Assembly (NCBI RefSeq): GCF_009906835.1
Contig: NZ_CP047652.1
Span: 939,001 to 1,003,000, forward strand
Length of the DNA: 64,000 nt
Source of the DNA: Aristophania vespae
Lineage (GTDB): Bacteria > Pseudomonadota > Alphaproteobacteria > Acetobacterales > Acetobacteraceae
Direction of reading: 5' to 3'
Shown: positions 28,477-37,921 of the stretch, in pieces
Layout of the letters: each line of letters begins with the position of its first letter
Numbering within the stretch: position 1 is the first letter of the stretch
Notes under the pieces: model-generated
The model's database searches: none
Told to the model about the DNA's origin: nothing
Seen by the model: only the letters and a program-made list of their open reading frames with translations
Position numbers and translations under genes: made by a program

Positions 28477-30253
28477 TCAATTTGGAGCTAGTCAAGGTTT
28501 GACAGAGGCTAAGCACACTTCCACTAGCCCTCTTTGTGCAACACCAAGCCGGTCAGGTTTAGTGCGGCGCTATGGGGATTTTTCAAGCTTTCCAGAAGCA
28601 TTAGATTATGCTGCCCAGGGTAAAACAGGCTTTAACATTTACTCCGGTAAAGGAACTTTACTGGAAGCGCTGCCGTACAGTCTGCTTCGCAGCCAAGCGC
28701 TCTCTGTGGCTAAGCGCCTTCTAAATCAAGGGTTAAAGCCGGGTGATAGAGTTGCTTTAGTCGCTGAAAGTGACGGGGACTTTGCTCGAATTTTCTTTGG
28801 CTGCCAATATGCAGGCCTCGTTCCCGTCCCTCTTCCTCTCCCCGTCGCTTTTGGCGGAAAAGAGGGTTATATACAAACCCTGCGTGGCATGATTGAATCT
28901 GCTCAGGCAAAAGCAGTTATCGTGCCAGATATCATTGGAAGCTGGCAAGACGAGATACTTGCTGATTTAAAGCTTATTTTTGGTGGCTCTCCAGCAAAAC
29001 TTCTTGCCCTACCAGATGCAGATATTGCTTTGCCAACAATCAAAGCTGAGGATCTTTCTTACCTACAATTTTCCTCAGGAAGCACACGGTTTCCAATGGG
29101 CGTCAGTGTCACACAAAAGGCTGGAATGGCCAATGTGTCAGGCATAGCCCGTGACGGCTTAAAGGTTTTTCCTTCAGAATCTACAGAAGATGACCGATGT
29201 GTGTCCTGGCTACCACTTTATCATGATATGGGGCTTGTCGGATTTTTCTTAACCCCGATGACATGCCAACTTAGTGTTGATTTGCTTCCAACGCGTGAGT
29301 TTGCAAGACGTCCTCATATATGGCTCGAACTGATATCACGCAATAAAGGTACCCTCGCCTATAGTCCTTCTTTTGGGTACGAGCTATGTGCAAAACGCGG
29401 TGCCCGTGAAGATATTGATTTATCAAAATGGCGGGTCGCTGGAATTGGTGGCGATATGATAAGGCCACAAATTCTAGCCGAATTTGCTAAAACCTTTAGT
29501 AATAAAGGGTTTGACAAAAGAGCTTTTGTCGCAAGTTATGGCATGGCTGAAACTACGCTCGCCATCAGTTTTGCTCCTCTTAATAGAGGGATTGAAACAG
29601 ACACAATCGATTTACGTTATCTTGAGGAAAATAATTTAGCACGTCCAGTTTCTGCTGAGACAGAAACATCTCGTACTTTTGTACTTTGCGGTGAAGCACT
29701 TCCTGGTCACAAAATTGAAGTTCGTTCACCAGAAGGCAAAGTCCTACCCGAAAGAGCAGTCGGGACAATTTTTGTACATGGGCCAAGCCTCATGTGCGGT
29801 TATTTTAACAGACCAGACGAGACAAAATCTGTTTTAGCCGATGATGGTTGGTTAAATACCGGAGATCTTGGTTATTCTCTTAAAGGTCAAATCGTTGTTA
29901 CAGGTCGTGCCAAAGATTTAATTATCATTAATGGTCGTAACATTTGGCCACAAGACCTCGAATGGTCTGCCGAGCATGAAATAAATTCTCTTCGCTCACG
30001 TGACGTTGCTGTTTTTTCAGTTAATAACGCCGATAAAGGTGAGGAGGTTGTCGCTCTTATTCAATGCAGGCTAAGTGAAGAAGAAACACGTGCTGCGCTT
30101 AAAGCTGACGTAACAAGCCTCTTCCGGCGTCTTCATGGCGTGGATGTAAATGTCATTTTAGTTCCGCCACGCACTTTGCCTCAAACTTCATCTGGCAAAT
30201 TAACCCGTGCAAAAGCAAAGGCCATGTTGCTTGCAGGTGATTTTGGCAAATAG
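28472..30253 (+). CDS. Fatty acyl-AMP ligase / acyl-ACP synthetase of sphingolipid locus
   Basis: Adenylate-forming enzyme that activates a fatty acid and probably loads it on the ACP encoded next door, for use by serine palmitoyltransferase. AMP-binding motifs: LQFSSGSTRFPMGV (near residue 193), YGMAETTLAIS (near 357), LNTGDLGY (near 464) and KDLIIINGRNIWPQDLE (near 487). The conserved final lysine region SSGKLTRAKAK is present. The overall form is that of the FadD32/FAAL class, lacking a CoA preference signature. The start is GTG at 28472, which sits in the right arm of a small hairpin (28460-28476). 593 residues. The downstream acp and spt genes confirm the context, as known from Caulobacter-type sphingolipid clusters. 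Confidence 0.9.
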   Translation: MDQFGASQGLTEAKHTSTSPLCATPSRSGLVRRYGDFSSFPEALDYAAQGKTGFNIYSGKGTLLEALPYSLLRSQALSVAKRLLNQGLKPGDRVALVAESDGDFARIFFGCQYAGLVPVPLPLPVAFGGKEGYIQTLRGMIESAQAKAVIVPDIIGSWQDEILADLKLIFGGSPAKLLALPDADIALPTIKAEDLSYLQFSSGSTRFPMGVSVTQKAGMANVSGIARDGLKVFPSESTEDDRCVSWLPLYHDMGLVGFFLTPMTCQLSVDLLPTREFARRPHIWLELISRNKGTLAYSPSFGYELCAKRGAREDIDLSKWRVAGIGGDMIRPQILAEFAKTFSNKGFDKRAFVASYGMAETTLAISFAPLNRGIETDTIDLRYLEENNLARPVSAETETSRTFVLCGEALPGHKIEVRSPEGKVLPERAVGTIFVHGPSLMCGYFNRPDETKSVLADDGWLNTGDLGYSLKGQIVVTGRAKDLIIINGRNIWPQDLEWSAEHEINSLRSRDVAVFSVNNADKGEEVVALIQCRLSEEETRAALKADVTSLFRRLHGVDVNVILVPPRTLPQTSSGKLTRAKAKAMLLAGDFGK

Positions 30254-30319
30254 AAAAATTAGGTCTAATATAATACGTAATAACTAAATTATGAGTTGAG
30301 ACCGAAAAGGTTTAAAAAC

Positions 30320-30568
30320 ATGACAGACAGCGTAGCCGATCTTGCCGAGATGATTACACAAAAACTTTTGGCTAACCCTAAAGTTCCACGAGATATTAAT
30401 GGGAACAGCCGTATCGTAGAAGATCTTGCTTTTGACAGTCTAGCAGTGATGAACTTTGTCATGGAAATTGAAGACACGCTTGACGTTTCAGTTCCCCTAG
30501 ACAAACTTGCTGATATTCGCACGATTAATGATCTTGCTGCTTGTCTGCATGACATTAAGGCTCAATAA
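30320..30568 (+). CDS. Dedicated acyl carrier protein for sphingolipid synthesis
   Basis: Carrier of the acyl group for serine palmitoyltransferase. The phosphopantetheine site is S40 in LAFDSLAVMNFV. I choose the ATG at 30320, with AAAAGG at 30305-30310, over an in-frame TTG at 30296; this gives 82 residues, the usual ACP size. It is distinct from the housekeeping acpP at 43839. Sandwiched between the acyl-activating enzyme and spt, with only two bases to spt, it is almost certainly translationally linked. Confidence 0.93.
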   Translation: MTDSVADLAEMITQKLLANPKVPRDINGNSRIVEDLAFDSLAVMNFVMEIEDTLDVSVPLDKLADIRTINDLAACLHDIKAQ

Positions 30569-30570
30569 AT

Positions 30571-31770
30571 ATGACCAAGCTTTTTGAGAAGCACGCTGCC
30601 CTGAAAGCTGCTTATGACAGCTTAAATAAGCTTAGCCCGCGTAACCCTTTCGGTGTTGTCATTGACCGTCCTCTTTCCGCAAGTGTTGGACTTATTGAAG
30701 GGCGAGAAACCCTTCTCTTTGGTACTAACAACTATCTTGGGCTTAGCCAATCAACCAAAGCGCAGGAAGCAGCTATTGAAACTGTGCGCACAATGGGCGT
30801 GGGTACAACAGGCTCTCGGATAGCCAACGGGACTTTCTCACTCCATCAAAAGCTTGAACAAAAATTAGCTGAAGTGTTTCAACGTCGTCATGCCATGGTT
30901 TTTTCAACCGGCTATCAGGCTAATCTTGGCACAATTTCAGCATTAGTAAATAAAGATGATACACTTTTTTTAGATGCTGATAGTCATGCCAGCATTTATG
31001 ATGGGGCCAAATTATCTGGTGCTCAGATCATACGCTTTCGTCATAATGACCCTGCTGATCTGGACCGTCGTCTAACCCGCGCTAAAGATACACCAGGTGC
31101 CAAGCTTGTTATCGTTGAAGGTATTTATTCAATGACTGGCAACGTTGCACCATTAAATGAGTTTGTCGAAATCAAAAAGCGCCATAATGTAGCTCTTATG
31201 GTTGATGAAGCTCACTCTTTTGGTGTGTTAGGCGAGAATGGTCGTGGCGTTGCAGAAATGCAAAACTGCGAAAAAGACATAGATTTTATTGTCGGAACCT
31301 TCTCTAAATCATTGGGCACTGTTGGTGGCTATTGTGTCACTGACTATGATGAAGTTGATCTTATGCGACTTTGCTCTCGCCCTTATATGTTTACAGCGTC
31401 TTTACCTCCCGAGATCATGGCTGCGACACTTTCTGCCCTAGATGAGATTCGCACACGCCCTCACCTTCGTCAGCAATTACAGCTAAATGCTGCAAGGCTT
31501 CACTCAGGGTTTAAAGAGCTTGGTTTACCGACGGGTGAATCTGTTTCTCCTGTTGTTGCCGTTACATTAGAAGATGTTCCAACAGCAATCACTTTTTGGA
31601 ATATGCTTTTGGAAGCAGGAGTTTACGTCAACCTCTCGCTTCCGCCTGCCACACCAGACAACCGTCCTTTACTCCGCTGCTCTGTCATGGCAGCTCATAG
31701 TTATGGACAAATTGAACAGGCATTAGAAGCTTTTGGAGATATAGCCCGTAAGCTCAACGTTATATCCTGA
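30571..31770 (+). CDS. spt: Serine palmitoyltransferase
   Basis: PLP enzyme of the alpha-oxoamine synthase family that condenses serine with a long-chain acyl thioester to give 3-ketosphinganine, the first committed step of sphingolipid synthesis. PLP lysine is K246 in GTFSKSLGT; D212 and H215 lie in VDEAHSFGV, and the stacking His is H139 in DADSHAS. The glycine-rich GTTGSRIANGTFSLH is characteristic. Length, 399 residues, is that of soluble bacterial SPT. Relatives KBL and BioF share the fold, but the neighbouring acyl-ACP ligase and ACP argue strongly for SPT. A strong terminator follows at 31790. Confidence 0.93.
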   Translation: MTKLFEKHAALKAAYDSLNKLSPRNPFGVVIDRPLSASVGLIEGRETLLFGTNNYLGLSQSTKAQEAAIETVRTMGVGTTGSRIANGTFSLHQKLEQKLAEVFQRRHAMVFSTGYQANLGTISALVNKDDTLFLDADSHASIYDGAKLSGAQIIRFRHNDPADLDRRLTRAKDTPGAKLVIVEGIYSMTGNVAPLNEFVEIKKRHNVALMVDEAHSFGVLGENGRGVAEMQNCEKDIDFIVGTFSKSLGTVGGYCVTDYDEVDLMRLCSRPYMFTASLPPEIMAATLSALDEIRTRPHLRQQLQLNAARLHSGFKELGLPTGESVSPVVAVTLEDVPTAITFWNMLLEAGVYVNLSLPPATPDNRPLLRCSVMAAHSYGQIEQALEAFGDIARKLNVIS

Positions 31771-31789
31771 TTTTTGCTTAAATATTTTT

Positions 31790-31835
31790 ATAATGCGGCC
31801 TGAATCTTTATTAAGGTTTCAGGCCGCATTATTTT
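31790..31835 (+). terminator. Rho-independent terminator after spt
   Basis: ATAATGCGGCCTGAA pairs with TTCAGGCCGCATTAT around a loop of about 13 bases, followed by TTT. The stem is perfectly complementary over 15 bases and could act in both directions, between spt and the convergent gene at 31899. Confidence 0.9.
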
Positions 31836-31898
31836 ACAATTGCGTTACTATATGAATAACGCTGGCGTTACGTAATTTTGTGCAAATTCAAAAAATTA

Positions 31899-32831
31899 TT
31901 ATGTTTGTGAGCGCAATTTTCTGAGACGCCAAATGATTAAAGGCAAACAAATTATAGGGTGTTTTTTTTCAAAATCAGAAACTATAATTTTCTTGCCCGT
32001 ATGACGTTCTATTTTCCATAAAATATAAGATAAACCATTCTCAAATGTAAAAGCCGCTTTTATCAGACGCATTACATTAAGAGGACGCCCCAATCTCTCA
32101 ATACGATTCCAGGATTTTTTAGCCTTTAACCGATTTCGTTTAGTAATATAAGGTTGCAGCTCAGCGCTGTGAAATTCGACACTAATATGCGCCTGCTTCC
32201 AGGCCGCTAAAAGGCACTCAGCAAAGCGGGCCTCTTGTCCTTGTAAAATATTATGGCTTCTTCCTTTTTTTTCTACACGCAACTCAGCTTTGTAGGTATG
32301 CGCAAAAAGGGTATGCCAGTAAATTTCTGCTGGGGCTCTCTCTGGCCCTAACAAAGCTGCCCAGCATGAAGCCGTAATAATGCAGCGTTCAATGGCTTCT
32401 AAAATCTTATCTGCGGAATGGGTATCACGAACCCAAAGGAGCCTGACTGGTTGGCAAAAACGTGCCCAAATGGTGGTATCAGTTGTTGAAAAAGAACTAC
32501 GTGCTAAAAATTGTTCATAAGATAATGTGGCAATTTTAGCCCTATATATTTTTCCCTGATGAGTTGTTTCTGCATAACGAACATTAGGAGGAAGGATTTT
32601 ATTAGCATATTGATTAAGCGAGGAACCTGAAAAATCCGCGCTTGATTCTGTAATAATATAAAAATCCAAAATCCCTGTTGGGTCAGAATCTCTTAAAAGA
32701 GAGCCGTAAAAAAGAACCCCCATGGGCAATTTTGGCAGCTCATTAGCTAAGGCCTCAGCAAAAAGAGCTACAGGCTCAGCTACAGAAGTCGTAAGCTCGC
32801 TAACTAAAATTTCTTTTAACAAATTAGACAT
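31899..32831 (-). CDS. Nucleotidyltransferase-fold protein in sphingolipid locus
   Basis: A 310-residue protein with no certain family. GVLFYGSLLRDSDPTGILD followed by FYII resembles the G-S-x(10)-D-x-D signature of the nucleotidyltransferase fold, with LDF replacing the usual DxD, so activity is uncertain. The C-terminal half is basic with amphipathic helices. Its start overlaps the stop of the lipid kinase at 32824 by eight bases, so the two are translationally coupled. The position next to spt, and a ceramide-phosphoglycerate pathway in Caulobacter that pairs a ceramide kinase with further head-group genes, suggest a role in head-group addition. That is inference. Confidence 0.6.
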   Translation of the reverse strand: MSNLLKEILVSELTTSVAEPVALFAEALANELPKLPMGVLFYGSLLRDSDPTGILDFYIITESSADFSGSSLNQYANKILPPNVRYAETTHQGKIYRAKIATLSYEQFLARSSFSTTDTTIWARFCQPVRLLWVRDTHSADKILEAIERCIITASCWAALLGPERAPAEIYWHTLFAHTYKAELRVEKKGRSHNILQGQEARFAECLLAAWKQAHISVEFHSAELQPYITKRNRLKAKKSWNRIERLGRPLNVMRLIKAAFTFENGLSYILWKIERHTGKKIIVSDFEKKHPIICLPLIIWRLRKLRSQT

Positions 32832-33786
32832 GAAGAAACCTGAAGCTAGGCCCCTGCTCTAAAAGCAATTTCGAATCAGAAGGTGGATGAAAAACCTCAC
32901 CATCCAACACGAAATCACTATCAGTTTCAATGCTCATCGAGGTGGTCATCTGACTAATATAATCGGGATGTTGTCTTAACCATTGTGGCGCTTTACCGCG
33001 CAAAAGATTACAGATTGCCGAAGGCAGGTTAGCAGGAAAGCATGACACATTTAAAAAATGAAACCCCTTGGCGTTTCCACCGGGACTCCAGAAAGGCCAT
33101 ATACCATGAGAAATTTTTTCTAAGCCTGTTGCCAGAAAAAGGAAACTTGCATCATCATGTGTCAGCAATCCTTCTGAAGTCTGGGCTGACCAGCTCAATT
33201 TGTTACCATTAAGCCATTTTTGCCTAGATTTTTTTATAAATAAGCTCGCCACACTCGATAAAATAGTCAAAAAAACAGCCAAATCATGCGGGGCAAATTT
33301 TAATACGGTTGGAGAATGGGCAATACGAACGGCTCGAGCATATCCCGTGCAGCCTCCAAACATACCTAATACAGGCGTACGATCATCACCTGGCCAGGAA
33401 AGACGAAGAGGTGAACGCCTTTTATAAGCTAATGATTGCGGTTTGAAGAGACGATCAAGAGCCTCGGTTCCTCTTTTTCCAAACCCGACATCACCAGCAA
33501 TTAAGTTTGTATTACCCGAAGGGATAACAGCAATATTAGGAAGATTTTCTTTGGGGTAAACGGACTCAATCGCCGTTAAACACCCACTAACAGTGCCATC
33601 ACCGCCATTAATCACAATTGTCGTCACACCCTGCTCATAAAGAGCACGCATGTCTCTAACAAGATGTTCATCGTGATGAGACCGAATACAGAAATCTCCA
33701 AAGATGTTTTTTGCTTTGGAAAGAAACTGCTCGCCATCAATGCGATTTTTACGACTGTTCGGATTATGTATAAAAGCAGGCTTCAC
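32824..33786 (-). CDS. Diacylglycerol/ceramide-kinase-family lipid kinase
   Basis: DAGK-catalytic-domain protein of 320 residues, which phosphorylates a lipid hydroxyl with ATP. The N-terminus AFIHNPNSRKNR is the P-N-(S/A) motif of the family, and INGGDGTVSG near residue 79 is the nucleotide-binding GGDGT signature. VIPSGNTNLIAGDVGFG also fits. Substrates in the family include diacylglycerol, sphingosine and ceramide. Its neighbourhood (spt, and the coupled nucleotidyltransferase-fold gene) makes a sphingolipid substrate attractive, comparable to the Caulobacter ceramide kinase; this is not proven. It is divergent from the metallophosphoesterase at 33935. Confidence 0.88.
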   Translation of the reverse strand: MKPAFIHNPNSRKNRIDGEQFLSKAKNIFGDFCIRSHHDEHLVRDMRALYEQGVTTIVINGGDGTVSGCLTAIESVYPKENLPNIAVIPSGNTNLIAGDVGFGKRGTEALDRLFKPQSLAYKRRSPLRLSWPGDDRTPVLGMFGGCTGYARAVRIAHSPTVLKFAPHDLAVFLTILSSVASLFIKKSRQKWLNGNKLSWSAQTSEGLLTHDDASFLFLATGLEKISHGIWPFWSPGGNAKGFHFLNVSCFPANLPSAICNLLRGKAPQWLRQHPDYISQMTTSMSIETDSDFVLDGEVFHPPSDSKLLLEQGPSFRFLHV

Positions 33787-33934
33787 GTGGCGATAAGTCT
33801 TTATTCTTAAAAGGATCCAAAAAAGTAAGGGAAGTCATACCCTGCCTGCTCCATAAAAGCTAGGTGACTTGATCTATCATAACCTTGCTATAACAGCTAG
33901 AAAGGATCTGTCTATGGTTTAGTAAATATTTTAA

Positions 33935-34876
33935 GTGATCCGTACCATGCTTACCGATTCATCCGCCTCACTACCGTTACCCAAGCAAGAGGCAAGTGTA
34001 CGTTTTGCCCATATTTCCGACCCTCACCTCCCTTTGCCCAATATTCCCATAGGGTCCTTTTTCAATAAACGTTTATTTAGTCTTGCCCTATGGAAAGGCG
34101 AGCGACAAAAACAGCATCTTTTTGAAATCACCCAGAAAATTATTGCAAATATTAAGAAGCAAGCAAATATAGACTCAATTCTTATAAGCGGTGACCTCAC
34201 AAATTTTGGTACAAAACAAGAATTTTTATCATGTTCAAACTGGCTTCAAAGCTTACCTATTGAGCCAATTTTGGTTCCAGGTAATCACGATGCCATGATG
34301 CCTGAAAATTTTGATAATAGTCTCTCTCTATGGACAAAATGGACAGGCCCTCAATTTCCTTTCGTGCGCTGTATAAAAAATGTAGCTATTATCGGCCTTA
34401 ATTCGGCTGTACCGACACCTCTTTTTAAAGCATATGGCCGTTTGGACCAAAGCCAGATTAGAAAACTCTCTTATTTACTTGAGGATCTCGGACAATCTGG
34501 CTATTGCCGTATTGTAATGATACATCATCCTCCTCATTCTAAACTTATGTCCAATTCTAAGTCTTTGCGAGAAACCCACGAATTTTCCGAAGTTCTTAGG
34601 AGCAAAGGTGCAGAGCTTGTTTTACACGGGCACAGCCATAAAGCGACATTCACACACGTAGAAGGATGCAATGTACCCCTACTTGGCACTAGCTCTGTCT
34701 CTATGAAACGAGAAGATGAGTTGCATGAAGCAAGTTGGAATAAAATCGAATGTACCAAAATTCCTGATGGCTGGAATTTAAAACTTACGCGTATAAATAT
34801 AAAAGGGGACTCTCTTTGGGAGCATCAATGGAACACTTATAATCAGACTGCCTCCAGCTTTCAGGAGTCTTGTTAG
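33935..34876 (+). CDS. Calcineurin-like metallophosphoesterase
   Basis: Binuclear-metal phosphoesterase of 313 residues. The metal and catalytic blocks occur in order: FAHISDPHLP (D-x-H), ISGDLTNFG (GDxx), VPGNHDAM (GNHD), then HHPPHSK and LHGHSHKATF (GHxH). The family includes cyclic nucleotide phosphodiesterases and lipid-head-group phosphatases such as LpxH. The start is GTG at 33935; an in-frame ATG at 33947 is an equal candidate. It overlaps the LptF-like gene by one base at 34876. It may remove a phosphate from a lipid or nucleotide intermediate in this locus; the substrate is unknown. Confidence 0.88.
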   Translation: MIRTMLTDSSASLPLPKQEASVRFAHISDPHLPLPNIPIGSFFNKRLFSLALWKGERQKQHLFEITQKIIANIKKQANIDSILISGDLTNFGTKQEFLSCSNWLQSLPIEPILVPGNHDAMMPENFDNSLSLWTKWTGPQFPFVRCIKNVAIIGLNSAVPTPLFKAYGRLDQSQIRKLSYLLEDLGQSGYCRIVMIHHPPHSKLMSNSKSLRETHEFSEVLRSKGAELVLHGHSHKATFTHVEGCNVPLLGTSSVSMKREDELHEASWNKIECTKIPDGWNLKLTRINIKGDSLWEHQWNTYNQTASSFQESC

Positions 34877-36033
34877 TGAACCGCCTACCCACCCTCGATC
34901 GCTATCTCTTTAGGCAGCTTGTACCGCCATTTGTGGTAGCTTTAGCAACAATGCTCATTGCGTTATTGCTTGAGCGTCTTTTGGTTTTGTTTAACCACCT
35001 TGCTAGCGCGGGAAGTTCTCTGGCAACTTTGGTGAGCCTGCTCACTGATCTTTTGCCTCATTATATGGGATTAGCATTACCAGCCGCTCTTTGTATCTCG
35101 GTTTTTTTAACTATTCACAAAATGAGTGAAGGCAATGAAATAGATGCACTAGCTGCGGCACAAGTTCCTTTATTGCGTGTAACGACTCTCTATATAAAAG
35201 TGGGTGTAGTATTAGGAATTCTAAGTGTTTTCCTTTATGGATACATACAACCCGTGGCACGATATGATTACCGCCAGGGATTTTATTTCGCACGCCATAC
35301 AGGCTGGGCGCCACATCTACAAACAAAGATGTTTGCTACCACCTCAAAAAAAGCAATGCTTACTGCTGATTTTGTAGATCATGGAGGATCATATCTCCAT
35401 CATGTTTTCATTCGAGACGTAAAAAATGACGGCAGCACCCAGCTTATTACAGCAGCAAAGGGCATTTTAACGATATCAGAGCAGGTTCGGGCCACCCAGC
35501 TTGATTTATGGAACGGCCAAATTATGACAATTAAAGAATCAAATACTATTGATTCTCCTGTCACTATCACCCATTTCGACCATGTTACGCGTGTTCTTGA
35601 TAGGGCTAAATCTACAAAATCTTTTCGTGTTCGAGGGCGTGATGAGCGTGAACTAACGATGTTTGAGCTTGTTCATGACCTTCGAAATGGAAATAAAACA
35701 ATCTCGCACTTATCTCTACGCTCTGAGCTTGATTTTAGGCTAACGCGTGCGCTTGCCATACCATTCCTACCGCTTATTTCAGCAGCCTTTGCTGTAGGAC
35801 AAAAAAGGCGGCGTTCCGCACTTGGTCAGATTATTTTAGCGCTTATATTAGTGGGGTTTGATGAGATATTACTTTTTGGTCATAGTTTAGCAGCAGAGGG
35901 TGTAATTCCCGTTTGGCTTGCTCTATGGGTCCCTGAATTTATTTTTTGCACGGGCTGTGTTGTTGCTTTACTCTCTCGTTCGCAATTAACATGGCGAAAA
36001 TCAAAGCAACCTCAGAATAAGGCTGCGTCGTGA
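34876..36033 (+). CDS. LptF-like YjgP/YjgQ permease
   Basis: Inner-membrane subunit of an LptB2FG-type lipid extractor: DRYLFRQLVPPFVVALATML starts helix 1, about six helices in total, with a periplasmic beta-jellyroll between them (roughly residues 130-270). Start choice: GTG at 34876 has AGGAG (34863-34867) eight bases upstream, preferred over TTG at 34870. 385 residues. Next gene LptG-like begins within its last codons (GTGA overlap). Canonical lptFG in relatives lie next to lptD, surA and ksgA; here the neighbours are sphingolipid-type genes, so this may be a specialised second pair or simply a relocated one. The ATPase LptB is not in the window. Confidence 0.85.
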   Translation: MNRLPTLDRYLFRQLVPPFVVALATMLIALLLERLLVLFNHLASAGSSLATLVSLLTDLLPHYMGLALPAALCISVFLTIHKMSEGNEIDALAAAQVPLLRVTTLYIKVGVVLGILSVFLYGYIQPVARYDYRQGFYFARHTGWAPHLQTKMFATTSKKAMLTADFVDHGGSYLHHVFIRDVKNDGSTQLITAAKGILTISEQVRATQLDLWNGQIMTIKESNTIDSPVTITHFDHVTRVLDRAKSTKSFRVRGRDERELTMFELVHDLRNGNKTISHLSLRSELDFRLTRALAIPFLPLISAAFAVGQKRRRSALGQIILALILVGFDEILLFGHSLAAEGVIPVWLALWVPEFIFCTGCVVALLSRSQLTWRKSKQPQNKAAS

Positions 36034-37118
36034 TTTTATATAAACACCATGTACTCACTAAAGCGTTTGTTAAGCCGCTTTTGGGACGCATTTTACTATG
36101 TTGTGGCGTTTTAACAGCATTGCTTGAGGTACTTGCCCTTTTGGATGAAGCCTCAGATATTTTAGGGCGACATTTAGGTATTCAGGGTATTTTAAAATTT
36201 CTTATTTACCATTTACCTGCTTTAGCTACAGAAATAATGCCTCTTTCTGTAATGATTGGCGCGCTTTTTACGTTACTTCAAATGGCCCTTTCCAATGAAA
36301 TAGCCGTAATGCGCGCTTCTGGGCTTTCAACTTTTGAAATGTACAAATATCTTTTACCAGCTCCTATAATAGTTGGTATTTTAACCACTATAGTTCAATT
36401 TTGGGTCGTCCCGCCCTGTGAACAGGCTCTTAACACCTGGTGGAATGTAACTGATATAGCTGGAGATGACATTCCAAACCTTTGGTTTAGAGACCAAAAA
36501 AACATTGTACGAGTTGAACAAATTACAAAAGGCGGGGAAATTTTAAAAGAAGTTACATTTTATCAACGCAACCCAAAAACCGGCATCTTATCTAAAACAA
36601 TTTACTATCATCAGCTTTTAAGACAAGATGGTATTTGGGTCGCTTCTGAAAAGGGATTATCAACTTTTGTTGACCAATCGCAAAATAGTGCACAAGTTGT
36701 CAGTTATGAAGGAAAAATACCACTGCTTGCCACTCCAAAACAGATTATGAATATGACACTTAAAGATGCCTATTACACACCTGGGCAAATCTGGCGTGCC
36801 ATAACGCATAAATCGCCCAGTAGCTTGCCACCTTCAAATTATTTGATGGCTTTTTTCTCAGCAATTTTTCTTCCCGTTGAAATGGCTGTAATGCTTTTAA
36901 TTGCCTTTCCCGTAACCTACATCCCCCCGCGTGCCGGGCTAAGAAATCCTCTTCCAGTTTATGTTATGGCAGCAGGTTTAGGGATTGTTATTTTACAAGG
37001 TATGATCTCCGCCTTGGGCAACGCAGGTTCACTCCCTATATTTATTGCAGTTTCTGCCGGTCCCGTTATTGCCACTCTATTCAGTCTTGCCTGGATCTTA
37101 AGATTGGAGGAAAGATGA
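36030..37118 (+). CDS. LptG-like YjgP/YjgQ permease
   Basis: Second permease of the pair, 362 residues, same topology as LptF: N-terminal helix after LTKAFVKPLLGRILLC, helices near 50-100 (LPALATEIMPLSVMIGALFT then LLQMALSNEIAVMRASG, the conserved N-E-I-x-x-x-R-A-x-G coupling motif), a periplasmic jellyroll, and two C-terminal helices. NEIAVMRASG is the expected LptB contact. GTG at 36030 overlaps the previous stop by four bases, and ATGA at 37115 couples it to the hydroxylase. The overlap chain of four genes means the permease pair is produced together with the modifying enzymes. Confidence 0.85.
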   Translation: MILYKHHVLTKAFVKPLLGRILLCCGVLTALLEVLALLDEASDILGRHLGIQGILKFLIYHLPALATEIMPLSVMIGALFTLLQMALSNEIAVMRASGLSTFEMYKYLLPAPIIVGILTTIVQFWVVPPCEQALNTWWNVTDIAGDDIPNLWFRDQKNIVRVEQITKGGEILKEVTFYQRNPKTGILSKTIYYHQLLRQDGIWVASEKGLSTFVDQSQNSAQVVSYEGKIPLLATPKQIMNMTLKDAYYTPGQIWRAITHKSPSSLPPSNYLMAFFSAIFLPVEMAVMLLIAFPVTYIPPRAGLRNPLPVYVMAAGLGIVILQGMISALGNAGSLPIFIAVSAGPVIATLFSLAWILRLEER

Positions 37119-37921
37119 GCACGCTAAAAACTTTTTTACAAAATACCACTTTGCTTCGTAAAGGTCGGAGCTATGATTTAGGCAAAATGAACCTGACTCA
37201 ATTATGGGCGGCTTATCTTACCTATCCGACTATTTTACTATATTTTGCTCTCATTCTTTTGACAGCTTACCTAAGCTTAAAAGATATAAGCAATATATGG
37301 TTGTCTCTCATACCCATTCCTGTTGTTGTGGTGATTTATCCTTTAGCCTGGTATCTCATCCATAAGTACCTGCTTCATGGTCGTCTTTTTTATCGCAATC
37401 CCTTGACCGCCTCTTTGTGGAAAAGAGTTCATTTTGATCACCATCAGGATCCCCACCTTTTAGAAGTGCTTTTTGGATCTCCATTTAATACTGTGCCCAC
37501 TATGGCAGTTATTACAATGCCTGTAGGAGCGTTAATTGGAGGATGGAGCGGTGCCTGGTCTGCTCTTTCGACTGCTCTGGTCATGACCTGTATTTACGAA
37601 TTCTTCCACTGCATTCAGCATTTAGCATACAAACCGCGCTGGAATTGGGTCGTCTATATCAAGCAGCTTCATGTCCTTCACCATTTTCATGATGAAGATG
37701 GCAATTATGGCATCACTAATTACCTGCCTGACAGACTTTTCAAAACTTTTTATCGCGAGGCCAAAGAACGGCCCAAAAGCCCTTATGTTTTTAACCTTGG
37801 CTACACAATTGAAGAAGCCAAACGGTATCCTTGGGTTATGAAAAAAACGGGCTCTCCTCCTCGTGATAAACCCGATCCAGCACGTGCTCCCAAAAAAGAT
37901 GAACTGTCTAAAAGAGCATGA
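37115..37921 (+). CDS. Sterol-desaturase/fatty-acid-hydroxylase family membrane enzyme
   Basis: Diiron membrane hydroxylase of 268 residues. The histidine boxes are visible: HKYLLH, HFDHHQDPH, HCIQH and HVLHHFHD, spaced as in the fatty acid hydroxylase superfamily, with four hydrophobic segments. In eukaryotes such enzymes hydroxylate sphingoid bases or the ceramide fatty acid (Sur2, Scs7/FA2H types). Next to a bacterial SPT, the likeliest substrate is the sphingoid base or ceramide. ATGA overlap with the LptG-like gene upstream and with the NTP transferase downstream. Good ribosome binding site GGAGGAAAG. Confidence 0.88.
   Translation: MSTLKTFLQNTTLLRKGRSYDLGKMNLTQLWAAYLTYPTILLYFALILLTAYLSLKDISNIWLSLIPIPVVVVIYPLAWYLIHKYLLHGRLFYRNPLTASLWKRVHFDHHQDPHLLEVLFGSPFNTVPTMAVITMPVGALIGGWSGAWSALSTALVMTCIYEFFHCIQHLAYKPRWNWVVYIKQLHVLHHFHDEDGNYGITNYLPDRLFKTFYREAKERPKSPYVFNLGYTIEEAKRYPWVMKKTGSPPRDKPDPARAPKKDELSKRA

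Noticed and set aside
34870-34876. TTG at 34870 as start of the LptF-like gene
   Set aside because: GTG at 34876 has better spacing to AGGAG.
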